Below, one piece after another: positions 43,469 through 52,314 of a DNA stretch of 64,000 bases (positions are counted from its first letter, which is position 1; each line of letters opens with the position of its first letter). The notes beneath the pieces were generated by a model. It ran no database searches. It was not told where the DNA came from and worked only from the letters and a program-made list of their open reading frames with translations. The stretch is from Gammaproteobacteria bacterium. Lineage in GTDB: Bacteria; Pseudomonadota; Gammaproteobacteria; Pseudomonadales; Cellvibrionaceae. The position numbers and the translations under genes are program-made. The DNA lies in contig SEBU01000001.1 in NCBI GenBank assembly GCA_004173475.1, positions 682,001 through 746,000 on the forward strand. The letters are read 5' to 3'.

Positions 43469-44881
43469 ATGTCCGCTAATGACCAAGACCTTACTTTCGA
43501 TAAATCAACGGATAAAAATATGTCTAAGACCAACTCAAAAGGCGGGAGCCTTGTACTCTCAATTATCTATATAACAGCCTTATTTTTTATCTGGGCATTT
43601 GTTACAAACTTAATCGACCCCTTGGTTAAGAGCATGAAGGTGATTTACACCCTCAGCGATGCAGAAGCCCAGCTCAACCAATTCGCGTTTTTTATTGCTT
43701 ACGGGATAATGTCTATCCCATCAGCCGCTTATCTGGCGAAAAAAGGTTATACCAAGTCAATTATTCTTGGACTTATTGGGATCATAGCGGGCTGCTTAAT
43801 CGCTTGGTCTACAACATTCTCGCATAGCTTTGTAACTGTATTACTTGGTCTGTTCGTAGCTGCATCTGGCATCACTTTATTGCAGGTTGCAGCCAACCCC
43901 TTGATCGCTTCCATGGGCGACCAAAAAGGTGCTGCCTTCCGATTGAACCTCTCACAATCATTCAACTCGTTGGGTGCTTATGTCGGAGGCGTAGTCGGCG
44001 CAAAATACTTGCTTGATGGCCCACTGTTCCATAAAGACGTTGTGGTCACTCAGGATTTGTTAGATACAGGTTTGTCATTTGTAACTAACACCTATTTGTT
44101 ACTTGCCTTGGTATTAGCTGTTTTTACCGTTGCTGTATTCCTTATTCGCAACACAATTTCAGAGCATGCGCCTAAAATGGCAGCGCACTCCGAGTCGCCT
44201 TTTTCGGCCTTAAAATCAAAATGGGCGAACCTTGGAGCGCTGGGGATTTTCTTGTACGTTGGTGCCGAAGTGTGTGTTATTTCAGGCATGATCTTCTTCC
44301 TTGAACAAAAAGAAATCCTGAATATTCCATCGCAAACCGCAGGTTATATAACTGCTTACTTCATGTTACTTGCAATGATTGGTCGTTTCGCAGGCTCGGC
44401 GTTATTGAGATATATAAACGCGACCACTATGTTGGCATTTGTTGCGTTCTGGGCAACGTTGTTATGCACAGTAGTCATTTGCACCTACAACCTTGCTCCA
44501 TCAGCGTTGAGCGGAACCATTTCTTTGCACGGATACGAAACCCCGATCACTATGGGCTTCTTACCTGGACTAGCGGCAATTTCTCTTGGTCTGTTCAATT
44601 CCATCATGTTCCCAACCATATTCACATTAACCCTTGAACGCTCAAGCGCACCCGCGTCGGCGACATCGGGCCTAATGTGTATGGCAATTTGCGGTGGTGG
44701 TTTCATCTCTGTACTCTACGGCTTCACCGTAGATCAGCTGCTGGCACACTTCCCGGTTGGCGCAAGGTCAATAGCATTTGTTGTTCCGCTCTTGTGTTAC
44801 CTGTATGTATTGTGGTTTGCCTTTGCAGCGAGAAAAGCACCAACTCACGTCATTGAAGAAGGCGTAGCAGTAGGTCATTAA
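43469..44881 (+). CDS. FHS/FucP-type sugar:proton symporter, probable arabinose transporter
   Basis: A 470-residue major facilitator with twelve transmembrane segments after a polar 27-residue N-terminus. It has FFIWAFVTNLIDPLVKSMK, LNQFAFFIAYGIMSIPSAAYL, LQVAANPLIASMGD and FRLNLSQSFNSLGAYVGGVVG, all typical of the fucose/glucose-galactose/hexose FHS family. AAGGG precedes the ATG. Its position beside an aldose epimerase and araBDA suggests L-arabinose or a related pentose as substrate; that is inference from context. It is followed by a convergent terminator. Confidence 0.88.
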   Translation: MSANDQDLTFDKSTDKNMSKTNSKGGSLVLSIIYITALFFIWAFVTNLIDPLVKSMKVIYTLSDAEAQLNQFAFFIAYGIMSIPSAAYLAKKGYTKSIILGLIGIIAGCLIAWSTTFSHSFVTVLLGLFVAASGITLLQVAANPLIASMGDQKGAAFRLNLSQSFNSLGAYVGGVVGAKYLLDGPLFHKDVVVTQDLLDTGLSFVTNTYLLLALVLAVFTVAVFLIRNTISEHAPKMAAHSESPFSALKSKWANLGALGIFLYVGAEVCVISGMIFFLEQKEILNIPSQTAGYITAYFMLLAMIGRFAGSALLRYINATTMLAFVAFWATLLCTVVICTYNLAPSALSGTISLHGYETPITMGFLPGLAAISLGLFNSIMFPTIFTLTLERSSAPASATSGLMCMAICGGGFISVLYGFTVDQLLAHFPVGARSIAFVVPLLCYLYVLWFAFAARKAPTHVIEEGVAVGH

Positions 44882-44921
44882 TAAAATGCGCTTACTCTGA
44901 AGTTAGAGAAAGTGTCATAAA

Positions 44922-44959
44922 TAAAAAAAGCGATCAAGTTACCTTGATCGCTTTTTTTA
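44922..44959. terminator. Bidirectional terminator between the permease and galM
   Basis: GCGATCAAG (44930-44938), loop TTAC, CTTGATCGC (44943-44951), with seven As before and seven Ts after, serving both convergent genes. Confidence 0.95.
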
Positions 44960-44977
44960 TTTCATAAGGTTTAAATT

Positions 44978-46165
44978 TTATTTATTAACTAAAAATTTGA
45001 AGCCAATTTTACTATTGTACTCAGCGCCGGGTTTTACCAAAGTACTCGGGAAGTTAGGCTTGTTAGGTGTATCTGGGTAGTGTTGCGGTTCCAAACATAT
45101 AGCGCCGCGATTTTCAAAAGTCACGCCCTTACCAACCACTTTCCCAGTCAGGAAATTACCGCTGTAAAATTGAATGCCGGGTTCATCAGAATAAACTTCC
45201 AATACACGACCAGAAACCGGATCTGAAAAACGCGCGTCCAAGCCCCATTCGTTGTCAGACTTTTTGTTAAGCACGTAGTTGTGATCGTATCCACCGCCAT
45301 TTTTTAGCTGCTCATTATTCTTCTGCCCAATCATTTTTCCGATAGCATGCGACGTTGTGAAATCAAACGGAGTTCCAGCAACCTCTGCAATTTCACCGGT
45401 TGGAATCAAACCACTATCGACGGGGGTGTAACGGCTCGCATTAATGTACAGTTCTTGGTCCAAAATACTTCCCTTGCCCGCCAAATTAAAATAGGGGTGA
45501 TGAGTCATATTCAAATGTGTTGCTTTGTCGGTAGTTGCACTGTATTTCACAGTCAATTCATCGCTGTTGGTAAGTTCGTAAACCACCAACACTTTTAAAT
45601 TGCCTGGATAGCCACCTTCACCATCAGGACTGTTGTGAGTCAAGGTTACACCTACAGAGGTTTCTGTTTTAAATGGTTTTGCATCCCACAATACCGACCA
45701 GAAACCTTTTGCGCCGCCGTGTAAATGATTCTTACCGTCGTTAATGTCTAATTGATATTTTTTGCCATCTATTGAAAATTGCCCTTTATCTATACGATTA
45801 CCGTAACGACCGATCAAAGCACCAAAATAGGATTTATTTTCCAGATAGCCAGTAACATTATCAAAGCCCAAAACAATATCACCCAGCTTGCCGTTTTTAT
45901 CAGGTGTATTAATCGCAGTGATGATGCCGCCGTAGTTAGTCACCTTAACTACCACACCATTTGCGTTCGTAAATGTATATAAAGTGGTAGCCTCACCCGT
46001 TGGCAATTTTCCGAAAGACGATTCAGAAAAACTTAATTGTGCAACCGCTTTCGTAGCCTCCGCAACCTTCTTAGCAGGAGCAGTAGTAGATGTTTGAGCA
46101 TAGGCAACTTGTGCACAACCCATGGCAACGCACACAGCGAGTGTTAAATGTTTTAGGTGCATCAT
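44978..46165 (-). CDS. galM: Exported aldose 1-epimerase (mutarotase)
   Basis: Interconverts alpha and beta anomers of aldoses. The 395-residue protein has a signal peptide (about 1-23, VAYAQ), so it acts in the periplasm, then a 350-residue GalM domain: VTNYGGIITAINTPDKNGKLGDIVLGFD (in parts), FGALIGRYGNRID, LHGGAKGFWSVLWDAK, THNSPDGEGGYPGNL, MTHHPYFNLAG (catalytic His), GGYDHNYVLNK (second His) and CLEPQHYPDTPNKPNFPSTL (catalytic Glu). Start is ATG 46165 or ATG 46162, both after GGAG; the second has better spacing. It could epimerise arabinose or galactose for the neighbouring permease. Confidence 0.9.
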   Translation of the reverse strand: MMHLKHLTLAVCVAMGCAQVAYAQTSTTAPAKKVAEATKAVAQLSFSESSFGKLPTGEATTLYTFTNANGVVVKVTNYGGIITAINTPDKNGKLGDIVLGFDNVTGYLENKSYFGALIGRYGNRIDKGQFSIDGKKYQLDINDGKNHLHGGAKGFWSVLWDAKPFKTETSVGVTLTHNSPDGEGGYPGNLKVLVVYELTNSDELTVKYSATTDKATHLNMTHHPYFNLAGKGSILDQELYINASRYTPVDSGLIPTGEIAEVAGTPFDFTTSHAIGKMIGQKNNEQLKNGGGYDHNYVLNKKSDNEWGLDARFSDPVSGRVLEVYSDEPGIQFYSGNFLTGKVVGKGVTFENRGAICLEPQHYPDTPNKPNFPSTLVKPGAEYNSKIGFKFLVNK

Positions 46166-46219
46166 TTTCTCCAATTATTATAAAAAAATAAAAACAACGT
46201 AGTGAAAGTAAAACATAAG

Positions 46220-46247
46220 TTTATAAAAAGAATATTGCAGCGGCCAA
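46220..46247 (-). promoter_or_regulatory. Possible promoter of galM
   Basis: Minus strand: TTGGCC (46242-46247), 16-nt spacer, TATAAA (46220-46225), about 55 nt before the galM start. Confidence 0.35.
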
Positions 46248-46326
46248 AAATCTAACGCGATAAAAGATAGTGTATAGACAAACTTGGCAGCAAAGGTTCG
46301 ATTAGGCGACGATCTTTTAACGTTGA

Positions 46327-46338
46327 TTTTGGCCAAAA
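46327..46338. promoter_or_regulatory. Palindrome TTTTGGCCAAAA upstream of galM
   Basis: Perfect 12-base palindrome about 80 nt upstream of the possible galM -35. Followed by a second TGGCCA, giving a direct repeat TGGCCA-AAA-TGGCCA. Candidate regulator site. Confidence 0.3.
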
Positions 46339-46489
46339 TGGCCATGCGAATATACCGCAAAATGGTGCGTGTAGTAGCTTGTTGGAAAACTATTTACGCA
46401 TGTTATTACAGGTTAAATTTTGACTTCACCTTTATTAAGGGCAATCTAAATTATTATTCATTGTGAATTAAAGATTGTATTTCGGCATT

Positions 46490-46518
46490 AAAAAAAGCGG
46501 CAAACCTTCTGCCGCTTT
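46490..46518 (-). terminator. Intrinsic terminator of araBDA
   Basis: AAAGCGGCA (46494-46502), loop AACCTTC, TGCCGCTTT (46510-46518). The A-run at the left is the U-tract for the minus strand. It lies about 150 nt after the araA stop. Confidence 0.85.
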
Positions 46519-46666
46519 CTATTTGTTATCGGTTCTCTCACCGTTTTGATCTACTACGTCTTACTCTTGCCCACTAAACTACAGCTTTAATCAGCATACT
46601 CCTCGATAAAAACTATTTTTACTTTAGAGTATTACAAACTAAATTAATTAAATTTAATTAAGAATT

Positions 46667-48169
46667 TTATACGCCATCTTTCAAATGATAATACGCAGCG
46701 TTATGACGCAATTCTGTTTTGAACGCACGAACACTGGTGTTTGCATCAATTACAACAGCTTCAATACCAGCCATTTCCGCATAATCTACTATTTCGTCCG
46801 CTGTCACACCTTGAGTATAAGCGCTGTGGTGCGCACCACCTGCTTGTATCCAGGCAGCTGCAGAAATTTCGAGATTTGGGCGAGGCTCCCAAAGCGCTTT
46901 TGCGACAGGTAGCTTCGGTAATTCTTGCGGTGGGGTTACTGTATCCACTTCGTTAACAATTAAGCGGAAGCGCGTGCCTATATCAATCAATGAAATACAC
47001 AACGCAAGGCCAGCTTTACCGGTAAATATCAAACGAGCAATATCATTTCGACAACCAATGGTATGTAAATGAACTTCAAGTTTTGGTTTAGACGCGGCAA
47101 TTGAAGGACAAACCTCCAACATATGAGCGCCCAGAACCTGATCCGTGCCACCAAAGTGATAAGTGTAGTCTTCCATAAAGGATGAACCACCTTCGCGACC
47201 TTTGGACATCACTTTGCAGATGTGAACCATGGCGGCTGTTTTCCAATCGCCTTCGCCGCCGTAACCATAACCCGCAGCCATCAAGCGTTGTGTTGCCAAT
47301 CCTGGAAGATTAGTTAAACCAGTCAAGTTTTCGAAGCAGTTGGTAAATGCACCGAAACCACCTTCAGTTAAAAATTTCAGCATACCTAATTCGAGGCGCG
47401 CTTCGTTTTTTAACATTTGATGTTGATGCTCATCATCAAAAATTGCTGGAGAAACATCGTATTCTTTTTTGTAGATTTCGATTTGCGTTTTAACTTGCTC
47501 ATCGGTAATTGCATCAACCACTTTTTGTAGATCACCTAAACCATAGGCATGAACTTCGTAGCCAAAAGTAATTTGCGCAGCAACTTTGTCGCCATCAGTA
47601 ACTGCTACTTGACGCATATTGTCGCCGAAGCGTGCAACCTTCAACGTTTGGCTTGCGTGCCAACCCATAGCTACACGGCACCAGCTGTCAATTTGCTTCT
47701 GTACAGATTCCGTTGCCCAGTGCCCTACCACCACTTTGCGATCTTGACGCAACCGTGTGCTCACATGACCGAACTCACGGTCGCCGTGCGCACTTTGGTT
47801 GAGGTTCATAAAATTCATATTGATTTCTGCGAAAGGTAATTCCGCATTAAATTGTGTGTGCAAATGCATATAAGGCTTGCTCAACGCACGCAAACCGGCA
47901 ATCCACATTTTTGCAGGAGAGAAAGTATGCATCCACAGAATCAAACCAACGCAGTTCGGATTACTGTTTGCAGCCTGACAGACTGCCAAAATTTCAGCAG
48001 GAGATTTCACCGTATCCTGCGCAACAACTTTGATCGAAATTTTGCTGGACTCTGTCAAACCCGCTGCAATTTTCTGACTATTCTCGGCAACCTGTTTTAA
48101 TACACCAGGGCCGTACAAATGTTGCGAGCCAGTGACTAACCAGACTTCTTTATCGCCGTAGATTTTCAT
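46667..48169 (-). CDS. araA: L-arabinose isomerase
   Basis: Converts L-arabinose to L-ribulose (Mn-dependent). The 500-residue sequence matches AraA throughout: [19 protein letters not shown] near the start, [80 protein letters not shown] (metal/catalytic Glu) and [16 protein letters not shown] precedes the ATG at 48169. Last of the three ara genes, 71 nt after araD. Confidence 0.96.
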   Translation of the reverse strand: MKIYGDKEVWLVTGSQHLYGPGVLKQVAENSQKIAAGLTESSKISIKVVAQDTVKSPAEILAVCQAANSNPNCVGLILWMHTFSPAKMWIAGLRALSKPYMHLHTQFNAELPFAEINMNFMNLNQSAHGDREFGHVSTRLRQDRKVVVGHWATESVQKQIDSWCRVAMGWHASQTLKVARFGDNMRQVAVTDGDKVAAQITFGYEVHAYGLGDLQKVVDAITDEQVKTQIEIYKKEYDVSPAIFDDEHQHQMLKNEARLELGMLKFLTEGGFGAFTNCFENLTGLTNLPGLATQRLMAAGYGYGGEGDWKTAAMVHICKVMSKGREGGSSFMEDYTYHFGGTDQVLGAHMLEVCPSIAASKPKLEVHLHTIGCRNDIARLIFTGKAGLALCISLIDIGTRFRLIVNEVDTVTPPQELPKLPVAKALWEPRPNLEISAAAWIQAGGAHHSAYTQGVTADEIVDYAEMAGIEAVVIDANTSVRAFKTELRHNAAYYHLKDGV

Positions 48170-48240
48170 GTGGATTTCCTCTAAAAAACTTCTGTGTATT
48201 CAATATCGGTTACAAAACACGACAGTAATAAATTGCTAAT

Positions 48241-48933
48241 CTATTTCTGTCCGTAATAGGCATTCTTACCGTGTTTACGCAAATAATGTTTATCAATAAT
48301 GCCTTGCTTTAATGCTGGCGTGTTCTGCTGCAAGGTTTTCGTCAAGTAAGCCATACGCGCAATTTCTTCCAGAATGACCGCGTGATAAACCGCATCGGCT
48401 CCGTTCTTACCCCAAGTAAAAGGAGCATGACCAGCCACAATTACCATAGGCACTTCTTTTGGATCACGTGATTTAAAGCAATCGGTAATTTGAACTCCGG
48501 TTTCTTCTTCGTAATCCCGTTCAATCTGTTCGTCGCTCATCACGGCCGTGCATGGAATTTCACCGTAAGCATAATCCGCATGCGTTGTACCATAGCACGG
48601 GATTGCTTGTTGTGTTTGCGCCCAAGCCGTTGCATAGGTGGAATGCGTATGAGTTACACCGCCAATATTTTCGAAATGCCGATAGAGATGAGTGTGGGTT
48701 TTGGTATCCGATGAAGGACGCATTTTCCCTTCAACAATATTGTTTTCCAAATCCACAATCACGATGTCATCCGGTGTTAACTTTTCATAAGCCACACCAC
48801 TTGGTTTTATTCCGATGACGCTTTTCGCACGATCAATTTGGGATACATTTCCCCAGGTATAAACGACTAAATTACGACGCTGCAATTCCATATTGGCTTC
48901 GTAAACTTCACGTTTTAATTCTAGATAACTCAT
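48241..48933 (-). CDS. araD: L-ribulose-5-phosphate 4-epimerase
   Basis: Zinc-dependent class II aldolase-fold enzyme that turns L-ribulose 5-phosphate into D-xylulose 5-phosphate. The 230-residue protein has WGNVSQIDRAKSVIGIKPSGV, the zinc histidines in THTHLYRHF / GVTHTHSTYATAWAQ and AGHAPFTWGKNGADAVYHA, and KHYLRKHGKNAYYGQK at the C-terminus. It starts 4 nt after araB and 71 nt before araA. Confidence 0.95.
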   Translation of the reverse strand: MSYLELKREVYEANMELQRRNLVVYTWGNVSQIDRAKSVIGIKPSGVAYEKLTPDDIVIVDLENNIVEGKMRPSSDTKTHTHLYRHFENIGGVTHTHSTYATAWAQTQQAIPCYGTTHADYAYGEIPCTAVMSDEQIERDYEEETGVQITDCFKSRDPKEVPMVIVAGHAPFTWGKNGADAVYHAVILEEIARMAYLTKTLQQNTPALKQGIIDKHYLRKHGKNAYYGQK

Positions 48934-48937
48934 TAGT

Positions 48938-50611
48938 TTACGCCTTCACTCCGCCTGCATTCTCAAATGACGCAAGCTTGAGATATTGTTGATACAAACC
49001 CTCGTAAGCAGAAGCAGCTTGCGCATTAGGTTTATAAGTTTTGCAGACCGTAGATGCCATGACTTTTTGCGCGCTCGCAACATCTGGATATACACCGCCG
49101 ACAACCGCCGCAAAAATCGCTGCACCTAGAGCACAGCTCTGCTCGCTTTCTAAAACTTCAATCGGACAGTTCCATACATCTGCGCAGGTCTGCATAACGA
49201 AATCGGATTTTTTTGAAATTCCGCCAATAGCCACTACCGAGGTAATTGCTACCCCCTCCTCTTTAAAACGCTCGATAATTGCGCGAGCACCGTAGGCAGT
49301 CGCTTCAACCAGACCTCGGAAAATCTGTGGTGCCTGACTTCCCATTTTTAGTCCCGCAATAACCATAGCCACGGATTGATCGGCATCTGGCGTACGACGG
49401 CCGTTTACCCAGTCAGTCGCGGTGACACCCGCCTCCCCTATGGCAAGCTTGCTGGCAGCTGCGCTGAGGGCGCCCAACGTCTTCTCTTCAATCTCTTCCA
49501 CAAGTTTGGCTTTAGTAGCTTCATCTAACAATGTTGAAGAGCTTAAAAGATTCGTTGTTGGCCAATTGATGAGATTACGAAACCAGGCATAAAGATCACC
49601 GAATGCAGATTGACCAGCTTCAAGGCCAACAAAACCGGGAGTTACCGAGCCATCAACCTGTCCGCAAATGCCACGAATGCATTTACTAGCTATATCTTCG
49701 TAACTTGCAACTGTAATGTCACAAGTAGATGTACCCATAATCTTGGTCAAAACACCAGGCTTAACGTTCGCGGCAACCGCACCCATATGACAATCAAAAG
49801 CACTGAAACTTACCGGCGTCCCAACTGGCAGACCTAATAATGCAGCCCAATCTGATGTTAACAAACCACAGGTTTGATCCGAGGTGAATGTTTCTGCCGG
49901 CAAGCGATCACGAATGCCATTAAGCAAAGGGTCTATACCAACAAAGAATTCATTAGGCGGATAACCGCCCCAGCTCTCGTGCCACATGAGCTTGTGGCCA
50001 GTAGCGCATCGCCCCATACGCAGTTTGCTCGGATGCGTCGTTCCCGTAATAACTGCAGACATCCAATCACAATGTTCAACCCAAAGATAAGCTGCTTTAG
50101 CAACTGATGCGTCTTCGCGCAAAACGTGCAAAGTTTTAGCCCAAAACCACTCAGACGAGTAGATACCGCCTTCGTATTTCAAATAATTTTCACGCGCGGC
50201 AGCCGCAGCAAGAGTTATTTCCTGGGCCTCTTTAATCGCCGTATGGTCTTTCCACAACACAAACATGGCATTTGGATTTTCAGCAAATTCGGGCTTCAAG
50301 GCCAAAGCCATGCCTTCGCTATCAACAGCAATAGGTGTGGAACCTGTTGTGTCAAACGCAATCCCCACAACCTGGGCGGCGGCATTAGCAGGAGCTTTAG
50401 CCCACAATCCTTGAACTACTTGCTCAAGACTTTCTAGATAATCCAATGGATGTTGGCGAAATTGGTCTTTGACAGGTATTGAATACAAGCCTTTTTTCCA
50501 ACGCGGGTAATACACAACGTTACTTGCAACTTCACTGCCGGTTAACGCGTCTACCAAGAGTGCACGAACTGAATCAGTGCCGTAATCAAGGCCTAAAGCA
50601 TAGGAGGTCAT
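48938..50611 (-). CDS. araB: Ribulokinase
   Basis: FGGY-family kinase phosphorylating L-ribulose. The 557-residue protein starts YALGLDYGTDSVRALLVDA, has SFSAFDCHMGAVAANVKPG, GTSTCDITVASYEDIASK, GLEAGQSAFGDLYAWF, RGLVEATAYGARAIIERF and IGGISKKSDFVMQTCADV. This set is specific for AraB rather than xylulokinase. First gene of araB-araD-araA with a strong promoter upstream (50665-50694). The start ATG 50611 has a weak ribosome site. Confidence 0.95.
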   Translation of the reverse strand: MTSYALGLDYGTDSVRALLVDALTGSEVASNVVYYPRWKKGLYSIPVKDQFRQHPLDYLESLEQVVQGLWAKAPANAAAQVVGIAFDTTGSTPIAVDSEGMALALKPEFAENPNAMFVLWKDHTAIKEAQEITLAAAAARENYLKYEGGIYSSEWFWAKTLHVLREDASVAKAAYLWVEHCDWMSAVITGTTHPSKLRMGRCATGHKLMWHESWGGYPPNEFFVGIDPLLNGIRDRLPAETFTSDQTCGLLTSDWAALLGLPVGTPVSFSAFDCHMGAVAANVKPGVLTKIMGTSTCDITVASYEDIASKCIRGICGQVDGSVTPGFVGLEAGQSAFGDLYAWFRNLINWPTTNLLSSSTLLDEATKAKLVEEIEEKTLGALSAAASKLAIGEAGVTATDWVNGRRTPDADQSVAMVIAGLKMGSQAPQIFRGLVEATAYGARAIIERFKEEGVAITSVVAIGGISKKSDFVMQTCADVWNCPIEVLESEQSCALGAAIFAAVVGGVYPDVASAQKVMASTVCKTYKPNAQAASAYEGLYQQYLKLASFENAGGVKA

Positions 50612-50664
50612 CGGGTCACCATAAGTATTCCGGCACCTTTTTTGATGCCTTATTTTGTATGATA

Positions 50665-50694
50665 ATATTATTCACTAAGACTGGATAAAGTCAA
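50665..50694 (-). promoter_or_regulatory. Probable sigma-70 promoter of araBDA
   Basis: Minus strand: TTGACT (50689-50694), 18-nt spacer, TAATAT (50665-50670), placing the transcript start near 50658, about 47 nt before the araB ATG. The -10 lies in an ATAATATTAT palindrome. Confidence 0.65.
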
Positions 50695-50814
50695 TGTGTC
50701 TCACTCATAAACCAGCTTGCTATCAAATTATTTTTTTCTATTTTTCTTACTAAACGACGTAAACAGTTATTGGATTTTTCAGTCTTAACAAATCTTTTCC
50801 TAAGGTAATAATGA

Positions 50815-50826
50815 CTTGTATACATG
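50815..50826. promoter_or_regulatory. GntR/FCD-type candidate operator
   Basis: CTTGTATACATG contains the symmetric core TGTATACA (50817-50824), of the TNGTNNNACNA form bound by FadR-subfamily GntR proteins. It is 123 nt upstream of the araB -35. The neighbouring regulator at 51498 is of that subfamily. Confidence 0.4.
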
Positions 50827-51078
50827 AATTGCCGATTGGCATTGCTTTATAAAGATATGGATTATCTATATGCAAAGCTCAAAGTGAGATTATTACTTCA
50901 TTTTTTTTCTTGAGCACCTATACTCGTGATCCCGATTTTTTTCGTGGACCCGCCTCTAACCTACTAAAAAAATCGATGGTCCGTGCAAGCACCAACTTAC
51001 AGCATCGATTTTATCGTGATAGTCACTAACGATCCGTCTTCGCTGAACCAGCAACTAGATCACAAGCTTAGGATCAAA

Positions 51079-51094
51079 ATATGTATTTACATAT
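51079..51094. promoter_or_regulatory. Inverted repeat ATATGTA-TT-TACATAT
   Basis: A perfect 7-bp inverted repeat with a 2-base centre (16 bases), between araB and the regulator gene. Its GTA..TAC half-sites resemble those of GntR-family operators and of the site at 50815. Confidence 0.4.
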
Positions 51095-51497
51095 ATTAAT
51101 CAAAAAATTAAGGCGCACAATGTTGCAAAAACGATTAAGTCTTTTATTGTATTACAATATTAACACTCAAGCCAAAGCTTAATTGACATTCGCTAAGACA
51201 ATATAAATTTTGAAAAATTGAAGGCAAACAAACCGTTCATTTGCATTATGAAAGCCGGTGAATATGAATTTACGATCCACCAAAGCGCCAGTTTTTTCAC
51301 TCACTTTTTCTAAGCAATCCCCAATTAATTTGCATGATAATTGGTGCCTAACTCGCAATAAGACTTAACAAAAAAAAGTTCCTTTTTAATGAGCCAGCCC
51401 GCACGAGACAGCTGGCGCATTGAATTACCCAGATTGTATTCTCAATGATAAATCGTTAATCTTCAGCCAATTTATTTTCACATCGGATCACACGCCA

Positions 51498-52223
51498 ATG
51501 ACTTTACTTGACCGCAACTTCAATCTGTCTCACCGCATGGTCCAGGAATTAGGGAAATCTATTATCTGTGGAGAATATAATCTCGATGGCTTACCGACAG
51601 AAGCTGAGCTTTGCGACAAGTTTGGTGTCAGTAGAAGTGCGGTGCGCGAGGCGGTAAAAATGCTTTCCGCAAAAGGTTTGATATCCAGCAAACCACGCCA
51701 GGGAATCCGCGTTCAGCCCGAACAAGAATGGAATATATTTGATCCCGATTTATTAAGCTGGTCACTCGAAAGTAGACCTTCAATGAAGGTATTAAAAGAA
51801 TTTTTGCAAATGCGCATCGCCATAGAACCTGAAGCAGCATCTCTGGCCGCTCGCTACGCAACTCAAGAACAACTGGATGCTATAGAGAACGCTTTAGAAC
51901 GCATGAAAAATGCGGAAGATAATACTCAGGAGGATCTGGAAGCGGATATCGCTTTTCACGTGAGCATTTTATTTGCGAGCAACAACCGCTTTTATATACG
52001 TTTGCGCGATTTTATTCATACTGCTTTGCGCGTGAGTATTAGTCATACCAGTCCTATGAAAGGCAATCACGAAGGCATAGTGGAAGATCACGCTAAAGTT
52101 TTTAACGCGATCAAAAATCGCAATCCTGAACGCGCTAAACACGCAATGCTTTTGTTAATTGATGAAGCGTTGAATTTCATCGAAGAAGAATTGGCAGCAA
52201 AGCAGGAAGTCACGACCCCTTAA
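51498..52223 (+). CDS. GntR-family transcriptional regulator, FadR/FCD subfamily, probable arabinose regulator
   Basis: A 241-residue regulator. N-terminal winged helix (about 5-70) with GLPTEAELCDKFGVSRSAVREAVKMLSAKGLISSKPRQGIRV in pieces GLPTEAELCDKFGVSRS and AVREAVKMLSAKGL; C-terminal FCD all-helical domain (about 90-230) with RIAIEPEAASLAARYAT, DIAFHVSILFASNNRF and EDHAKVFNAIKNRNPERA, whose Asp/His residues usually bind a metal and the sugar-acid effector. It is divergent from araB, so control of araBDA is a natural guess. An in-frame start further up (51420) adds a stretch without family similarity, so I use ATG 51498. Confidence 0.85.
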   Translation: MTLLDRNFNLSHRMVQELGKSIICGEYNLDGLPTEAELCDKFGVSRSAVREAVKMLSAKGLISSKPRQGIRVQPEQEWNIFDPDLLSWSLESRPSMKVLKEFLQMRIAIEPEAASLAARYATQEQLDAIENALERMKNAEDNTQEDLEADIAFHVSILFASNNRFYIRLRDFIHTALRVSISHTSPMKGNHEGIVEDHAKVFNAIKNRNPERAKHAMLLLIDEALNFIEEELAAKQEVTTP

Positions 52224-52240
52224 TTTTTCCACTCGCTAAA

Positions 52241-52275
52241 CAACAAGAGGCCAGCTATACGCTGGCCTCTTGTTG
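52241..52275 (+). terminator. Long hairpin terminator after the GntR gene
   Basis: CAACAAGAGGCCAGC (52241-52255), loop TATAC, GCTGGCCTCTTGTTG (52261-52275): 15 perfect base pairs. The following bases (TAATTAG) contain no long U-tract. It also lies just after the stop of the minus-strand gene at 52315. Confidence 0.75.
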
Positions 52276-52314
52276 TAATTAGTTGAATCCAAAGTTTAAC
52301 AATCGCTAGATTTC

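Larger units (their letters stand above)
46166..46666. other. Intergenic region between araA and galM
   Basis: 501 nt. Contains the araBDA terminator (46490-46518), a palindrome TTTTGGCCAAAA (46327-46338), and a possible galM promoter on the minus strand: TTGGCC (46242-46247), 16-nt spacer, TATAAA (46220-46225). No gene is seen. Confidence 0.6.
50612..51497. other. Divergent intergenic region between araB and the GntR regulator
   Basis: 886 nt, AT-rich, with no convincing gene. It contains the araB promoter, two inverted repeats that could be regulator sites (50815-50826 and 51079-51094), and must also hold the promoter of the regulator gene on the plus strand. Confidence 0.6.
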
